Positions 17,501 through 28,859 of a stretch of DNA of 64,000 nt are shown one piece after another. Location of the stretch: positions 1,065,001-1,129,000 of the forward strand of contig NZ_CP040231.1 of the NCBI RefSeq assembly GCF_006228325.1. The letters run 5' to 3'. Position 1 is the first letter of the stretch, and each line of letters opens with the position of its first letter. A program made the position numbers and the translations under genes. The notes under the pieces were generated by a model. The model was not told the DNA's origin. It saw only the letters and a program-made list of their open reading frames with translations, and made no database searches. This DNA comes from Streptococcus sp. 1643. GTDB lineage: Bacteria; Bacillota; Bacilli; Lactobacillales; Streptococcaceae.

Positions 17501-17944
17501 TCAGTCCTTAGGCCGATTTAAGATGACGAGTTTGCCACGGCAGACGCCACAGCGATAGCGTTTTGTATCAACCTTCCTCTTGCGTTGATAGCGTTGCTGG
17601 CAGTATTGGCACTGATAGACCAGGAAATTACTTTGGTCTTTCAAATGGGGAACAAAGCGCAGTCCATCCACTTCTTTCAAAAGTTCTTTAAAATCTCGGT
17701 CCTTATGTCGATAACCCTTTTTCTGAAAATAAAGGTGATAGTGACAGAGTTCATGGCGCACGATTTTGCGAAAGACTTCCAAACCTAGTTCATTATAAAC
17801 CTTGGGATTAAAGTCCAAATGCCCATCCTTGGGGAAAAATCGTCCACCTGTCGTTCGCAGACGAGAATTCCACTGGGCTTGGTGGGTAAAAGGTCTACCA
17901 AAGTCTTCGAGGGAAACAGACTGAACGTACTCAGTCAGTTTCAT
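17501..17944 (-). CDS. SprT-like metalloprotease-family protein
   Basis: 147 residues of the SprT/SprL family. Zinc-ligand motif [10 protein letters not shown] (HExxH, about residue 65) is followed by a C-terminal zinc ribbon with C-x2-C pairs (QCQYCQQRY and CGVCRGKL). The bacterial function is poorly known. It overlaps the 3' end of tex by 14 bp, the conserved streptococcal order, so the two are co-transcribed. Confidence 0.9.
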   Translation of the reverse strand: MKLTEYVQSVSLEDFGRPFTHQAQWNSRLRTTGGRFFPKDGHLDFNPKVYNELGLEVFRKIVRHELCHYHLYFQKKGYRHKDRDFKELLKEVDGLRFVPHLKDQSNFLVYQCQYCQQRYQRKRKVDTKRYRCGVCRGKLVILNRPKD

Positions 17945-20060
17945 CTGGAGCTAAGAGCGACAGATTGACTTTTTCACGTTCGGTATCGATTTTCTTGACC
18001 CAAACCGTTACCAAATCTCCGACTGATACCACTTGGCTGGGATGTTTGATAAATTTACGACTCATATGGGAAATATGAATCAAGCCGTCTTCGTGAATCC
18101 CGATATCAACGAAGGCACCGAAATCAACGACATTACGCACCACACCTTCCAGCTTCTGGCCGACTTTTAAGTCTTTGATATCCAAGACATCTTGGCGGAG
18201 TACAGGTGCGTCAAAAGAATCACGGAAATCTCGACCTAGTTTGAGAAGGTCGGCAATGATATCTTTAAGCGTTTCTGGGCCAAGACCCAGTTCTCGCGCC
18301 ATCTCCTTGACTGAAAGGGACTTAAGCTTATTTTGTGCTTCTTCATTCAAGTCCTTGATATCCAAGCGTTTGAAGAGCTCCTTAACCGCAGCATAGTTTT
18401 CTGGGTGAACTCCTGTATTATCAAGAATATTGCTACTTTCCGGGATACGGAGGAAACCTGCAGCCTGCTCAAAGGCTTTGGCACCGAGACGAGGAACCTT
18501 TTTGATTTGTGCGCGTGAAGTGATTTTTCCTTCTTCCTCACGGTATTTGACAATATTTTCAGAGATGGTTTTATTGAGTCCAGCCACATGGGAAAGAAGA
18601 GCTGGGCTAGCAGTATTGACATTGACGCCGACTTGGTTAACTACGGTATCGACGACAAAGTCCAGACTTTCAGACAGTTTCTTCTGACTGACATCGTGCT
18701 GGTATTGCCCGACACCGATTGACTTGGGATCGATTTTAACCAATTCAGCAAGCGGATCTTGCAAACGACGGGCGATTGAAATAGCCGAACGTTTTTCAAC
18801 GGTTAATTCTGGAAATTCCTGACGAGCAAGTTCACTGGCAGAGTAGACCGAAGCGCCACTTTCATTGACGATGACATAGCTGACCTCAGGAAAATCTTTC
18901 AGAACTTCCGCTACAAAGGCTTCACTTTCCCGACTGGCCGTCCCATTTCCGATAGCAATAATTTCCACACCGTATTGACCAATCAAGTCCGACAAATCTT
19001 TCTTGGCTTCTTCAATTTGACGAGCTGATGCTGGTTTTACTGGATAAATGACTTGAGTCGTCAGCATTTTTCCTGTTGCATCTACGACAGCAAGCTTGGC
19101 ACCTGTACGAAAGGCAGGGTCAAATCCTAAAACCACGCGCCCTTTCAGTGGAGCAACCAAGAGGAGATTACGCAGGTTGTCTGAAAAGAGTTGGATAGCT
19201 CCTTCTTCTGCTTTCTCAGTTAATTCTGTCCGAATGCGTCGTTCGATAGCAGGTAAGACCTTTTTCTTAACTGACTGTTGGACAACTTCATCTATATAGG
19301 CATTTTTGACTTTGAAACGAGCAGCAAAGAAGGCAAGAATACGGTCCGTCGCATGTTCAAAACCGACCTTCAAGACACCAAGTTTCTCCCCGCGATTGAG
19401 GGCCAAGGTACGATAGCCCTGCATGTTGCCAACAGTCTCTGAGAATTCGTAATAAATCTGAAAAACTTGTTTTTCATCAAGACTTTCATCTTTGACTTGC
19501 GAAGTGATTTTAGAGTGTCTCAGCACTTCCTGATAGGTCATAGCACGTAGATTGACATCTTCAGATAGGGCTTCTACCAAGATATCAACTGCACCAGCCA
19601 AAGCTTCTTGACCAGTCGCAAATCCTTCACAGAAAAACTTCTCAGCTTCTTTCTCTAAGCCAGTTACATTTTGCAAAATCAAGCGAGCAAGAGGAAAGAG
19701 TCCAGCTTCTCGGGCAATAGTTGCCTTGGTTCGACGTTTTTCCTTATAAGGAAGATAGAGTTCTTCAACGTCTGCTAATTTTTCAGCTGCCAAAATAGCT
19801 TCTTCCAATTCCTTGGTTAGTTTGCCTTGTTCTTGTATCTTAGCTAAGACAGCTTCTTTACGGTCGTTGAGATTTGTCAGACTTTTATCCAAGTCGATAA
19901 TGGCCTTAATCGCCACCTCATCCAGACTACCAGTCATGTCCTTTCGATATCGCGCGATGAAGGGAATTGTCGCCCCCTCAGCCGTCAAACTTAGAACAGT
20001 ATCGATTTGCTTTAAGGTTACTCCCAAATCTTGGGAAATTTTTTCATATTTTTTATCCAT
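17931..20060 (-). CDS. tex: Tex family transcription accessory protein (S1 RNA-binding)
   Basis: 709 residues, normal for Tex. It has the N-terminal helical Tex domain with [18 protein letters not shown], a YqgF/RNase H-like core ([20 protein letters not shown]), helix-hairpin-helix repeats ([18 protein letters not shown]) and a C-terminal S1 domain ([20 protein letters not shown], about 635-705). It binds RNA and is linked to transcription and virulence-gene expression. It is followed by sprL with overlap. Confidence 0.96.
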   Translation of the reverse strand: MDKKYEKISQDLGVTLKQIDTVLSLTAEGATIPFIARYRKDMTGSLDEVAIKAIIDLDKSLTNLNDRKEAVLAKIQEQGKLTKELEEAILAAEKLADVEELYLPYKEKRRTKATIAREAGLFPLARLILQNVTGLEKEAEKFFCEGFATGQEALAGAVDILVEALSEDVNLRAMTYQEVLRHSKITSQVKDESLDEKQVFQIYYEFSETVGNMQGYRTLALNRGEKLGVLKVGFEHATDRILAFFAARFKVKNAYIDEVVQQSVKKKVLPAIERRIRTELTEKAEEGAIQLFSDNLRNLLLVAPLKGRVVLGFDPAFRTGAKLAVVDATGKMLTTQVIYPVKPASARQIEEAKKDLSDLIGQYGVEIIAIGNGTASRESEAFVAEVLKDFPEVSYVIVNESGASVYSASELARQEFPELTVEKRSAISIARRLQDPLAELVKIDPKSIGVGQYQHDVSQKKLSESLDFVVDTVVNQVGVNVNTASPALLSHVAGLNKTISENIVKYREEEGKITSRAQIKKVPRLGAKAFEQAAGFLRIPESSNILDNTGVHPENYAAVKELFKRLDIKDLNEEAQNKLKSLSVKEMARELGLGPETLKDIIADLLKLGRDFRDSFDAPVLRQDVLDIKDLKVGQKLEGVVRNVVDFGAFVDIGIHEDGLIHISHMSRKFIKHPSQVVSVGDLVTVWVKKIDTEREKVNLSLLAPDETD

Positions 20061-20190
20061 AAACCTATTATACCATAAGGAACAGCCCTTGTTTCGCCCT
20101 ACCCTTTTTTACCTCTTTGATTATCAAAATAATCCCTTTTCAAGAAAATAATAGTATAATAGAGGTAGAATGTAGAAAAGAGGTAGGCCC

Positions 20191-20322
20191 ATGGCTGTTA
20201 AATTTACAAAAACGGATGACTTGGACAAGATGTTTGAAGAATTCGCAAAACTTCCTGACTTAACACAAGTCACTTTTCCAGATGACAAAGATAAAAAAGA
20301 AAAAGTTGAGAAGAAAAAATAG
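20191..20322 (+). CDS. SPJ_0845 family small protein
   Basis: 43 residues, highly charged, beginning MAVKFTKTDDLDKMFEEFAK and ending in a lysine-rich tail (KKEKVEKKK). It resembles the streptococcal SPJ_0845 family, whose function is unknown. AGAGGTAGG lies before the ATG, and a TATAAT lies at 20154-20159. The permease gene starts at the next base after its stop, so they form one operon with the TIGR03943 gene. Confidence 0.8.
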   Translation: MAVKFTKTDDLDKMFEEFAKLPDLTQVTFPDDKDKKEKVEKKK

Positions 20323-21228
20323 ATGACGATTTTCCAATCTCTTCCTCCTAGTGTATTACAAGCGGGAGCTATTTTTCTCTCCATCATGATTGAAGCCCTT
20401 CCTTTTGTCTTGATTGGGAGTCTCATTTCGGGATTGATTGAGGTCTATATCACACCTGATAAAGTTTATGAGTTTCTCCCTCGCAATCGTTGGGGGAGGA
20501 TCTTTTTTGGTACCTTCATTGGCTTTCTCTTTCCTTCTTGCGAATGTGGTATCGTTCCGATTATCAATCGTTTTCTGGAAAAGAAAGTGCCCAGCTACAC
20601 GGCCGTTCCCTTTCTGGTGACTGCTCCCATCATCAATCCTATCGTTCTTTTCGCCACTTATTCTGCCTTTGGCAATTCATTAAAATTTGCCTTCTTGCGA
20701 GCTCTGGGAGCCATTGTGATTGCTTTGGTGCTTGGGATTTTCTTAGGATTTTTCTGGAAGGAACCCATTCAAAAAGAGAATCCTATCACTTGTCATGAAC
20801 ATGACTTTTCACACTTGAGTCCCTCTAGAAAAGTGTTTCAGGTCTTTATACAAGCTATTGATGAGTTTTTCGATATGGGGCGTTACTTGGTCTTTGGCTG
20901 TCTCTTTGCGGCTATCGTGCAGGTCTATGTCCCGACTCGGATCTTGACCTCTATCAGCGCAAGTCCAGTCCTTGCGATTCTCTTGCTCATGTTTCTAGCC
21001 TTTCTCCTCTCACTTTGTAGCGAGGCGGACGCCTTTATCGGTGCTTCTCTCCTCTCGAGCTTCGGCCTATCGCCAGTCCTTGCTTTTCTGGTCATTGGCC
21101 CCATGCTTGATATCAAAAATCTCCTCATGATGAAACACTATCTCAAAGCGCGCTTCATCTGGCAATTCATGGGCATCGTGACAGTGCTTGTCTTGCTTTA
21201 TTCTTACATGATAGGAGTGATGCTATGA
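20323..21228 (+). CDS. Permease of the YcgR/DUF318 (UPF0718) family
   Basis: 301 residues with about eight membrane segments. FLFPSCECGIVPIINRFLEK with Cys-x-Cys near residue 68, LVTAPIINPIVLFATY and a second conserved half (LSLCSEADAFIGASLLSSFG, LVIGPMLDIKNLLMM) are typical of this two-repeat permease family. The substrate is unproven; related proteins are suspected of thiol- or metal-linked transport. Its stop overlaps the start of the next gene by four bases (ATGA). Confidence 0.88.
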   Translation: MTIFQSLPPSVLQAGAIFLSIMIEALPFVLIGSLISGLIEVYITPDKVYEFLPRNRWGRIFFGTFIGFLFPSCECGIVPIINRFLEKKVPSYTAVPFLVTAPIINPIVLFATYSAFGNSLKFAFLRALGAIVIALVLGIFLGFFWKEPIQKENPITCHEHDFSHLSPSRKVFQVFIQAIDEFFDMGRYLVFGCLFAAIVQVYVPTRILTSISASPVLAILLLMFLAFLLSLCSEADAFIGASLLSSFGLSPVLAFLVIGPMLDIKNLLMMKHYLKARFIWQFMGIVTVLVLLYSYMIGVML

Positions 21229-22040
21229 TCCGATTTATCATTCTACTGGGTTATTTTGCCCTAACTCTGTATCTGCAGCTATCTGGCAAGCTCAGTCACT
21301 ACATCAACCTCCACTATTCCTATCTAGTCTATATCTCCATGATCCTTTCTCTTCTCTTGGCTCTGGTCCAATTCTATATCTGGATCAAGAAAATCAACTC
21401 CCACAGCCATTTGGAAAGTCGCCGATCTAGACGAATCAGCATCCTTTTACTGTCACTACCTCTCTTGATTGGAGTTGCCTTTCCGACAGTAAGTTTGGAC
21501 TCGAGAACCGTATCTGCCAAAGGATATCATTTCCCACTTGCTGAGGGAATCAACACAGCCATTCAGGCAAGCGAAGGAACATCCAGTCAATACCTCAAAC
21601 CCGATACCAGCACCTATTTTTCCAAATCTACTTATGAAAAGGAAATGAGGTCTACAGCTGACAAATACCTCACCCAACCAACCATTCAAATCACTGATGA
21701 AAACTATATGGAGGTCATGGAAGTTCTCTATGACTACCCTCAAGAGTTTGAAGGAAAGAAAATCGAATTTACAGGCTTTGTCTATAACGATCCTAGCCAT
21801 CCAGATAGCCAATTCCTCTTTCGCTTTGGAATCATCCACTGTATCGCAGACTCTGGAGTATATGGACTCCTGACCAAGGGGAACTCACGCCAGTATCCTG
21901 ACAATACCTGGATTACCGCCAGAGGAACCCTGACCCTCCACTACCATAAAGAACTCAAACAAAAACTCCCAACACTGGAAGTTGAGAGTTTCACAAAAGT
22001 AGACAAACCAGAAAATCCTTATGTATATCGCGTGTTTTAA
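21225..22040 (+). CDS. TIGR03943 family putative permease subunit (YcgQ/DUF1980)
   Basis: 271 residues. Two or three hydrophobic segments occupy the first 95 residues, followed by a soluble domain with FEGKKIEFTGFVYNDPSHPD and FRFGIIHCIADSGVYGLL, characteristic of TIGR03943 proteins that always accompany DUF318 permeases. It probably forms a complex with the permease encoded just upstream (4-bp overlap). Followed by a strong terminator. Confidence 0.88.
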   Translation: MIRFIILLGYFALTLYLQLSGKLSHYINLHYSYLVYISMILSLLLALVQFYIWIKKINSHSHLESRRSRRISILLLSLPLLIGVAFPTVSLDSRTVSAKGYHFPLAEGINTAIQASEGTSSQYLKPDTSTYFSKSTYEKEMRSTADKYLTQPTIQITDENYMEVMEVLYDYPQEFEGKKIEFTGFVYNDPSHPDSQFLFRFGIIHCIADSGVYGLLTKGNSRQYPDNTWITARGTLTLHYHKELKQKLPTLEVESFTKVDKPENPYVYRVF

Positions 22041-22041
22041 T

Positions 22042-22069
22042 AAAAAGTAGCCTGCAAAGGCTACTTTTT
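22042..22069 (+). terminator. Terminator after the permease operon
   Basis: Stem AAAAAGTAGCC/GGCTACTTTTT with a six-base loop and T-run. Confidence 0.9.
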
Positions 22070-22123
22070 TTGTCCATTATATGAATTTCATTCTATCTAC
22101 TCTTTCGAATTGATAGCAAACTC

Positions 22124-23050
22124 TTACTCTCCATCCTTCCAGTTTCGAGCAATCTCTTCGTCTTTCTGGAGTTGGTCTACCAGTTCCTCTACGGAGTCAA
22201 ATTTGACCATATCGCGAACACGGTCCAGCCAGTAGACCATGACTGTCTCACCGTAAATATCGTCTGAAAAGTCGAAAATATTGACTTCAAAACGTGGTTC
22301 TTCTCCATCAAAGGTGACATTTTTGCCAACGCTCGCCATTCCACGATATCTCTGACGTTGCACTTCGATATCGACTACGTAAACACCGTCCGCTGGCATG
22401 TAAGTTCGGTCTCTTAGGACCAGATTGGCTGTTGGATAACCAATAGTCCGCCCACGAGCATTTCCATGAACGACCATTCCACGAGATGGGAGCGGAGTGC
22501 CGAGCAGATGATTGACTTCCTTTACATCTCCATCAAGAATTGCCTGACGAATCCGTGTAGAACTAATCTTGCCCTTTTCGTCTTCGACCGGAGGAACAAT
22601 GATGATCTCTCCATCAAAATAATCCTTCAGGTCATCCGCAGTTTTCTTATCAGAGCCAAAAGTATAGTCAAATCCTGCTACAATAATAGCTGGTTTTAAA
22701 GCTCGAACATAGGTATCAAAGAATTCTTGACCCGTTAAACTAGCAAATTTGCTACTAAAGTCCAGTAAGAAAAGAGCCTCTACTCCGTGCCACTTCATCT
22801 TGTGCTCCCGTTCCTCATGATTGACGATATGGAGCATGAGCTCAGGTTGGTAAGGTTGTAAGGCAAGTTTTGGTGACTCTGTAAAGGTCATCACGACAAC
22901 TGGCAGATAATCCTTCATTGAAGCCTTGCTAGCTACTTCAAAAAGTTTCTGATGCCCCTTGTGGATGCCATCAAAATAACCAAGTACAAGGACTGTTTTT
23001 CCCGGTACTGCAATGTCTTTTTCGTTCTTAATAGGTACTGTTGTAATCAT
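22124..23050 (-). CDS. ribF: Bifunctional riboflavin kinase/FAD synthetase
   Basis: 308 residues. The N-terminal FMN adenylyltransferase domain has LGYFDGIHKGHQKL (the HxGH-like nucleotidyl-transfer motif) and GFDYTFGSDKKTADDL with ISSTRIRQAI. The C-terminal riboflavin kinase domain has GNARGRTIGYPTANL and the substrate loop near DGVYVVDIE. It makes FMN and FAD from riboflavin. It stands alone here, converging with the permease operon. Confidence 0.96.
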   Translation of the reverse strand: MITTVPIKNEKDIAVPGKTVLVLGYFDGIHKGHQKLFEVASKASMKDYLPVVVMTFTESPKLALQPYQPELMLHIVNHEEREHKMKWHGVEALFLLDFSSKFASLTGQEFFDTYVRALKPAIIVAGFDYTFGSDKKTADDLKDYFDGEIIIVPPVEDEKGKISSTRIRQAILDGDVKEVNHLLGTPLPSRGMVVHGNARGRTIGYPTANLVLRDRTYMPADGVYVVDIEVQRQRYRGMASVGKNVTFDGEEPRFEVNIFDFSDDIYGETVMVYWLDRVRDMVKFDSVEELVDQLQKDEEIARNWKDGE

Positions 23051-23159
23051 GAAACTATTATATCATAGAGAAAGCCTTTTCGCTAAGAGGAAATCCCAAA
23101 TGTCGTTTTTTGCGCCTGAACTGACCTTGATAGACAATTCAAGCTATGAGTTTTAAAAA

Positions 23160-23183
23160 ATAGCACCTCCTAAGAGATGCTAT
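23160..23183 (-). terminator. Terminator after smc
   Basis: ATAGCA/TGCTAT stem extended by CTC/GAGG pairs, followed on the minus strand by TTTTTT, 11 bp beyond the smc stop. Confidence 0.75.
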
Positions 23184-23193
23184 CGTTTGGTAA

Positions 23194-26100
23194 CTAGTTT
23201 ACTGTTTCTTCCAAGTCTTTTAACTTAACCGAAACAATCTTAGATACACCTGATTCTTGCATGGTAACTCCATAGATAGAATCCGCTGCCGCCATGGTCC
23301 CTTTACGGTGGGTCACGACGATAAACTGACTATCCTTGTCAAAACGATTGAGATAATCCCCAAAACGTTTAACATTAGCTTCGTCCAGCGCCGCCTCTAC
23401 CTCGTCCAAGATGACGAAAGGAATAGTCTTAACTCGGATGATTGAGAAGAGCAGAGCCAGAGCAGATAGGGCTTTTTCACCACCACTCATGAGGTTGAGA
23501 GACTGGATTTTCTTGCCTGGTGGTTGAACAGAAATCTCCACACCAGCTGTTAAAAGATCGCCCTCAGTCAATATCAAGTCTGCCTGACCACCGCCAAACA
23601 TCTGTCTAAAGGTTACTTTAAAGGACTCACGAATAGCCTCAAAGGTTGATTTGAAGCGCTCCTTAACCTCATCATTCATCTCTGTGATGGTCTCAAGGAG
23701 CAGGTTTTTCGCAGACAAAATATCATCTCGTTGACTATTGAGGAAGTCCAGACGGTTGTGAACTTCTTCGTACTGGTCAATAGCGTCCAAATTGACAGGG
23801 CCCAGTGAGCGAATAGCCTTCTCCAAATCCTTAACCTCTTGCTCTGCCAGATTGAGATTTTCCAGTTCATGAACCTTTTCTAGAGCTTCAGTGTAGCTGA
23901 TCTGGTACTGGTCTGTTAGTTGAGCTTGTAGATAGCGCAAGCGTTCGCTGATCTTTTCTTTCTTGGCTTCAGCACGTGTTTGTTTACGAATCCACTCCTC
24001 ATTCTGCTGGCGAGCCTGGTCCAAATGGCTGGCAATATCATCCAGCTGGCCTTCGATATCATCCAACTCAAACTGCTTGCGAATCAAACCTTGTTGGAGG
24101 TTTGTTTTCTGAGTTTTGGTCTCTTCCACCTGCTGACTTAGCAAATCCGTATCCACTTTCTCAAGATTATCAACCTTTTCTTGGAGGAGACGCTGAATCT
24201 CCTCTTGCTCGATATCCAGATTATCCAGTTCCTTACCTAAGCGTTCTATATCAGTCACTTCGTACCGCTTTTGTCCTTGCAGTTCTGACTTAAGCAAGCG
24301 CGCTCGAGAAATCTGTTCCTGCAAGTTTTGATAGCGTTCTTGAATAGCGTTTTTGTTAGACTTAATCTCTTCAATCTCAGCTTCCAAATTTTGCTTTTCT
24401 CTAGCAATAGTAGCAAGGCGCTCTTGGCATTTTTCCTTATCCGCTTGCCAATCTCCTTCAGTAAGGCGATTTAATTCCTCTTCTTGAAGTTTCCAAAGCG
24501 TTTCCAGTTCTTCGACCTGCTGATTGGTTTGTTGATAAGCAAGATACAAGCCTTGCTCCTGAATACGAGCTTGCTCACCCTGAGATTTGATAGCTTCTAA
24601 TCTTTCTGCCAATACCGCCATCTCATCTTGCAAGGTCTTCAAACTCGCTTCTTCTGACCGCAAGTCAGCTTCTTCTTTAGCAATTTCTTTTTGTAATTGC
24701 TCCAGCTCTGGCTTGATGAAAATACTGTTGTTTTGACGATTGGCACCCCCCGCGTAGGAACCACCTGTGCGCAATTCGGTACCATCAAGCGTCACCATGC
24801 GAACCTGATAGCGAACTTGACGAGCTGCGGCACGCGCATGTTCTACAGTATCAAAGATAGCCGTTGTAGCAAGCAAGTTTTTGAAAATGGCTTCTAGTCT
24901 CTTATCAAACGACACCAACTCATCTGCCATTCCCAGAAATCCTGGACTTGCTGCGATAGCATCTTGATTCTGACTAGAAATGGTACGAGCCTTGATAGTC
25001 GTCAGTGGAAGAAAGGTTGCACGACCAGCTCTGTTACGTTTTAGGAAATCAATCGCCTTGGTTGCCGCGTTTTCATCTTCTACGATGATATGCTGACTGC
25101 TAGCTCCAAGCGCAATCTCTAGGGCAGTTTGATAATGCACATCAAAGGTCAAATGTTCACTGACTGCACCAATGATCCCACCAAGACGGGCTTTTTCTTG
25201 AAGAACACTCTTAACACCCGCATAAAAATTACTATGATTTCTTAGGATGTTTTCTAAACTCTGGGCTCTAGCCTGCTTGTTTTTGAGACTGTCTAGACGA
25301 TCAAAGAGTTGGCTCTGCTGGGCTTGGTAAGAAACTTTCTGCTCCTCTTGTTCCTTGGAACTAGCTTGGTAGTCTGCCAATAATTTCTGAACCTGCTTCT
25401 TTGCAGTTTCAAGCTCAGCCTGTTGTTGACTGGCCTTCTCTTTAGCTGTAGCCAGTTGTTCTTTCAACTTCTCAAGTTGGTCTGCTTGTTTTTGAGATAG
25501 TTGACGGCTGTTTTCCAACTCATTCTCGATGCGGGTCAGTTGGTTTGAGACATCCGCTTCTTCTTGTAAAAGAGCGACAAAGCGTTCGCGCAAGAGCTCA
25601 ATCATCTGGTCAGGATCATCTGAAAAAGCTAGCAATTCTGCTTCTAAGTGATTGAGTTCCTTGTTATTTTCAGCTAGACTTTCCTCTAACTGTTCCAAAT
25701 TCCCTTCTTTTTCAGCCTTTTCCTTACTTAGAGCCTTCCTCTTATCTTCCAAAGCAGTCAAACGGGTTTGTGCTTCTTGTTGATTAAGGGCAACTTGCTC
25801 GGATTCCAGTTTGGATAGGGCTAGTTTTCGCTCTAAGTCACTGATCAAACTAGTCAAATCCATCAAACTTCCTTGATCCTTGGCCATTTGAGCTTGGAGA
25901 TCCTGGCGTTTCTTTTTAAGACTTTGATTTTCCTCTTCTAACTCTTCACGCTTTTGGTAATAACTGGTCAAGAGTTCCTGAACCTGCGTTAACTCTTCTT
26001 CTGTTAGCTCTAGTTCAGTTTTGTTTTCCTTGATTTGGGCAACCAGTACATCCAAATAAATCGTCTTGCGTTGACCATCCAAGTCAAGAAACTTGCGCGC

Positions 26101-26733
26101 ATTCTCGGCTTGTTTTGCAAGGGGCTTGATTTGATTGTCCAACTCGTAGATAATGTCCTCTAAGCGGTCGAGATTGTCCTGAGTTTGTTGCAGTTTGCTT
26201 TCTGTTTCTTTTCGACGAGTCTTGTATTTTAAAACTCCAGCAGCTTCTTCAAAAATAGCGCGGCGTTCTTCGGGCTTGGAGTTAAAAATTTCCTCAACCT
26301 TCCCTTGGGAAATGATGGAGAAGGAATCCCGACCCAAACCGGTATCCAAGAAGAGGTCGTGCACATCACGCAAGCGCACTTTTTTGCCATCAATCCGAAA
26401 CTCGCTATCACCACTACGATAGATATGGCGTTCTACCTTAATGACTTGCCCTGCATCCTTGATGAAGCCATCTTCATTGTCTAAGGTCACGATAACAGAG
26501 GCATAATTGAGTGGCTTACGACTTTCGGTCCCAGCAAAGATAACGTCGGGCATCTTACCACCACGAAGACTCTTGACACTAGACTCTCCCAAGGCCCATC
26601 GCAGACTTTCTGTGATATTTGACTTCCCAGAACCATTGGGCCCAACAACAGCTGTCACACCTTGATCAAAGACGACCTTGGTCTTGTCAGCAAAGGACTT
26701 GAATCCCTGAATCTCAATCTCCTTTAAATACAT
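23194..26733 (-). CDS. smc: Chromosome segregation protein SMC
   Basis: 1179 residues, full length. The N-terminal ATPase half has Walker [11 protein letters not shown]. Long coiled coils (about 170-500 and 650-1000) flank a hinge (about 510-640, [20 protein letters not shown]). The C-terminal half has the ABC signature [16 protein letters not shown] and Walker [14 protein letters not shown]. With ScpA and ScpB it forms the condensin that organises and segregates the chromosome. It overlaps rnc by 10 bp, the usual rnc-smc pair. Confidence 0.97.
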   Translation of the reverse strand: MYLKEIEIQGFKSFADKTKVVFDQGVTAVVGPNGSGKSNITESLRWALGESSVKSLRGGKMPDVIFAGTESRKPLNYASVIVTLDNEDGFIKDAGQVIKVERHIYRSGDSEFRIDGKKVRLRDVHDLFLDTGLGRDSFSIISQGKVEEIFNSKPEERRAIFEEAAGVLKYKTRRKETESKLQQTQDNLDRLEDIIYELDNQIKPLAKQAENARKFLDLDGQRKTIYLDVLVAQIKENKTELELTEEELTQVQELLTSYYQKREELEEENQSLKKKRQDLQAQMAKDQGSLMDLTSLISDLERKLALSKLESEQVALNQQEAQTRLTALEDKRKALSKEKAEKEGNLEQLEESLAENNKELNHLEAELLAFSDDPDQMIELLRERFVALLQEEADVSNQLTRIENELENSRQLSQKQADQLEKLKEQLATAKEKASQQQAELETAKKQVQKLLADYQASSKEQEEQKVSYQAQQSQLFDRLDSLKNKQARAQSLENILRNHSNFYAGVKSVLQEKARLGGIIGAVSEHLTFDVHYQTALEIALGASSQHIIVEDENAATKAIDFLKRNRAGRATFLPLTTIKARTISSQNQDAIAASPGFLGMADELVSFDKRLEAIFKNLLATTAIFDTVEHARAAARQVRYQVRMVTLDGTELRTGGSYAGGANRQNNSIFIKPELEQLQKEIAKEEADLRSEEASLKTLQDEMAVLAERLEAIKSQGEQARIQEQGLYLAYQQTNQQVEELETLWKLQEEELNRLTEGDWQADKEKCQERLATIAREKQNLEAEIEEIKSNKNAIQERYQNLQEQISRARLLKSELQGQKRYEVTDIERLGKELDNLDIEQEEIQRLLQEKVDNLEKVDTDLLSQQVEETKTQKTNLQQGLIRKQFELDDIEGQLDDIASHLDQARQQNEEWIRKQTRAEAKKEKISERLRYLQAQLTDQYQISYTEALEKVHELENLNLAEQEVKDLEKAIRSLGPVNLDAIDQYEEVHNRLDFLNSQRDDILSAKNLLLETITEMNDEVKERFKSTFEAIRESFKVTFRQMFGGGQADLILTEGDLLTAGVEISVQPPGKKIQSLNLMSGGEKALSALALLFSIIRVKTIPFVILDEVEAALDEANVKRFGDYLNRFDKDSQFIVVTHRKGTMAAADSIYGVTMQESGVSKIVSVKLKDLEETVN

Positions 26734-27422
26734 GAATCCAGCCCTTTCTCAACTGCATTTTTGGCGGCCTCTTGCTCTGCTAATTTTTTAGAACGGCCTT
26801 GACCTTTTCCGATACTCTTGCCCTCAACAAGAACTTCTACATCAAAAACCTTATCATGGGCAGGCCCCGTCTCAGAGGTCACCTGGTAGCGAATATCCAC
26901 ATCGCCATTAACCTGGAGCAACTCTTGCAGGTGCGTCTTGTAATCCTTAATCATTTCAAAGTCACCTGCTTCAACCTTGGGAATCATGACTTGATAGATG
27001 AACTCTTTTACCCTAGCAACATCCTTGTCTAAAAGCAATGCTCCCAGAAAGGCTTCAAAGGCATCGCCAAGAATGGTGTCACGATTGCGCCCACCAGACT
27101 TTTCTTCCCCTTTTCCTAGCTTGATAAACTGATCAAACTGGCAATCACGCGCAAAACCAGCCAAACTCTCCTCACGGACAATCATAGCACGGAGTTTGGA
27201 CAAATCTCCCTCTGGTTTCTTAGGATATTTTTTATACAGATATTCTGAAATCAATAATTGCAGAACAGCGTCTCCTAAAAATTCCAAGCGCTCATTGTGT
27301 GAAATTTTTAAGAGGCGGTGCTCATTGGCATAACTCGTATGAGTAAAGGCAGTCTCCAGTAAGTTTTTGTCTGCGAATTCGATTGCAAAACGCTTCTTAA
27401 GTACAGTTTGTAATTCTTTCAT
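26724..27422 (-). CDS. rnc: Ribonuclease III
   Basis: 232 residues. The RNase III signature [15 protein letters not shown] (about residue 42) and second acidic motif [14 protein letters not shown] are intact. The C-terminal double-stranded RNA-binding domain ends in [18 protein letters not shown]. It processes rRNA precursors and cleaves structured mRNAs. It is first gene of the rnc-smc operon, with a promoter at 27457-27485. Confidence 0.97.
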   Translation of the reverse strand: MKELQTVLKKRFAIEFADKNLLETAFTHTSYANEHRLLKISHNERLEFLGDAVLQLLISEYLYKKYPKKPEGDLSKLRAMIVREESLAGFARDCQFDQFIKLGKGEEKSGGRNRDTILGDAFEAFLGALLLDKDVARVKEFIYQVMIPKVEAGDFEMIKDYKTHLQELLQVNGDVDIRYQVTSETGPAHDKVFDVEVLVEGKSIGKGQGRSKKLAEQEAAKNAVEKGLDSCI

Positions 27423-27456
27423 ACCAACCTCTTTCTAACTGATAACAGTCTCTTTT

Positions 27457-27485
27457 ATTATATCAAAAAAAGCCCCCTGAGTCAC
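27457..27485 (-). promoter_or_regulatory. Promoter of rnc-smc
   Basis: GTGACT (27480-27485), 17-bp spacer, TATAAT (27457-27462) on the minus strand, about 35 bp from the rnc start. The remaining sequence back to the tRNA terminator (27486-27569) shows no gene. Confidence 0.55.
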
Positions 27486-27569
27486 TTTAAAACGAGACTA
27501 GAGGGAATTTGAGCATTTTTTAGAACAAACTTTTCAATTTTAGGGGCAAACTTTGGACGAGATAAAGAA

Positions 27570-27589
27570 AAAGCCTTAATTAAGGCTTT
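27570..27589 (-). terminator. Terminator after tRNA-Arg
   Basis: Perfect palindrome AAAGCCTTAATTAAGGCTTT followed on the minus strand by TTCTTT, 15 bp past the tRNA 3' end. Confidence 0.75.
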
Positions 27590-27604
27590 CTTAGACTTTT
27601 TACA

Positions 27605-27676
27605 TCCACCCTGAGGGAATCGAACCCCCATCTCAAGAACCGGAATCTTACGTGATATCCATTACACTAAGGGTGG
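27605..27676 (-). tRNA. tRNA-Arg (anticodon CCG)
   Basis: Cloverleaf read on the minus strand. The acceptor CCACCCT pairs with AGGGTGG. The D-arm is GTG...CAC. The anticodon stem TAAGA/TCTTG carries the loop TTCCGGT, so the anticodon is CCG and the tRNA reads CGG. The T-arm has GGTTCGATTCC. The discriminator is A, and CCA is not encoded. It lies between guaC and rnc with its own terminator downstream. Confidence 0.92.
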
Positions 27677-27743
27677 AAACTTGTCTTATTATAACAGAAA
27701 TTTGCTCTAATAACAAGTTTTTTATGGGTAGACTAAGCGTCCA

Positions 27744-28730
27744 TTAGTGGGAAGCATCCCCGTTCCAGATAGAGTTTTTCACGATAACATAATCAACGTG
27801 TTTGAGGTCAGCAACCTTTCGTCCACCTGCATAGGAAATAGCACTTTGCAAGTCCTGCTCCATCTCAGTAAGGGTGTCTTGCAAATGCCCTTTAGCAGGC
27901 AGTAAGATTCGCTTACCTTCCACATTTTTATAGGCTCCTTTTTGATATTGAGAAGCTGAACCATAGTATTCTTTGAACTGTTCGCCATCGACTTCAATCG
28001 TCTTTCCTGGGCTTTCGATATGTCCTGCAAAAAGGGAACCAATCATGACCATGCTGGCACCGAAACGGATAGACTTGGCAATATCACCATGAGTACGAAT
28101 CCCACCATCAGCGATGATCGGTTTACGCGCAGCCTTGGCACACCAACGTAGGGCAGCCAACTGCCAGCCACCTGTACCAAAACCTGTCTTGACCTTGGTA
28201 ATACAAACCTTACCAGGACCGATTCCAACCTTTGTTGCATCCGCACCAGCATTTTCCAATTCACGAACAGCTTCTGGTGTTCCCACGTTACCAGCAATGA
28301 CAAATGTATCTGGTAATTCTTTCTTGATGTGTTGGATCATAGAAATCACGCTATTCGCATGACCATGAGCAATGTCAATCGTGATATACTCAGGAGCATC
28401 AGCCTTGAGTTGGCTAACAAAGTCATACTCGTAATCCTTGACACCGACAGAGATGGATGCAATAAGGCCTTGATCGTGCATGCGTTTGATAAAAGGAATG
28501 CGCCCAGCCTCATCAAAACGATGCATAATGTAGAAGTAGCCACCTTTAGCCAGTTGCTCTGCTACGTTCTCATCCAAAATCGTCTGCATATTTGCTGGCA
28601 CAACAGGTAGTTTGAAAGTGTGATTTCCAAGTGTGACACTCGTGTCTGCTTCTGCACGGCTTTTAATGACACATTTATTTGGGATCAACTGAATATCTTC
28701 GTAATCAAAAATTGGAAATTCATTTAACAT
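27744..28730 (-). CDS. guaC: GMP reductase
   Basis: 328 residues, IMPDH/GMPR TIM barrel of the short GuaC2 type without CBS domains. The catalytic-cysteine loop is [17 protein letters not shown], the NADPH/GMP loop has [17 protein letters not shown], and [11 protein letters not shown] is also present. It converts GMP to IMP, reducing the guanine pool. It has its own sigma-A promoter and a leader of about 75 nt, with a PurBox-like site further upstream. Confidence 0.96.
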   Translation of the reverse strand: MLNEFPIFDYEDIQLIPNKCVIKSRAEADTSVTLGNHTFKLPVVPANMQTILDENVAEQLAKGGYFYIMHRFDEAGRIPFIKRMHDQGLIASISVGVKDYEYDFVSQLKADAPEYITIDIAHGHANSVISMIQHIKKELPDTFVIAGNVGTPEAVRELENAGADATKVGIGPGKVCITKVKTGFGTGGWQLAALRWCAKAARKPIIADGGIRTHGDIAKSIRFGASMVMIGSLFAGHIESPGKTIEVDGEQFKEYYGSASQYQKGAYKNVEGKRILLPAKGHLQDTLTEMEQDLQSAISYAGGRKVADLKHVDYVIVKNSIWNGDASH

Positions 28731-28808
28731 ATCGATGTCTCGTTTCTTTTGTAATGACCTACCTATGCTTGCGCATCTCTACGCCTTTTTCCGACGTTTC
28801 CTTAATTA

Positions 28809-28837
28809 ATTATAAACCAAAGTACAGTTTTTGTCAA
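28809..28837 (-). promoter_or_regulatory. Promoter of guaC
   Basis: TTGACA (28832-28837), 17-bp spacer, TATAAT (28809-28814): a consensus sigma-A promoter. The leader contains ATGCGCAAGCAT, a 4-bp stem with a GCAA loop (about 28764-28775). Confidence 0.9.
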
Positions 28838-28859
28838 ATTATTTCAATCATAAAATAAT

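Noticed and set aside
23976..24293. 105-codon plus-strand ORF inside smc
   Set aside because: Antisense shadow of the coiled-coil coding sequence, with low-complexity composition and no ribosome-binding site.
27605..27676. tRNA-Arg as integration site of a genomic island
   Set aside because: No duplicate of the tRNA 3' end, integrase or phage gene nearby; flanks are housekeeping genes.
28731..28802. Purine riboswitch in the guaC leader
   Set aside because: The conserved purine-aptamer core could not be found; only small generic hairpins are present.
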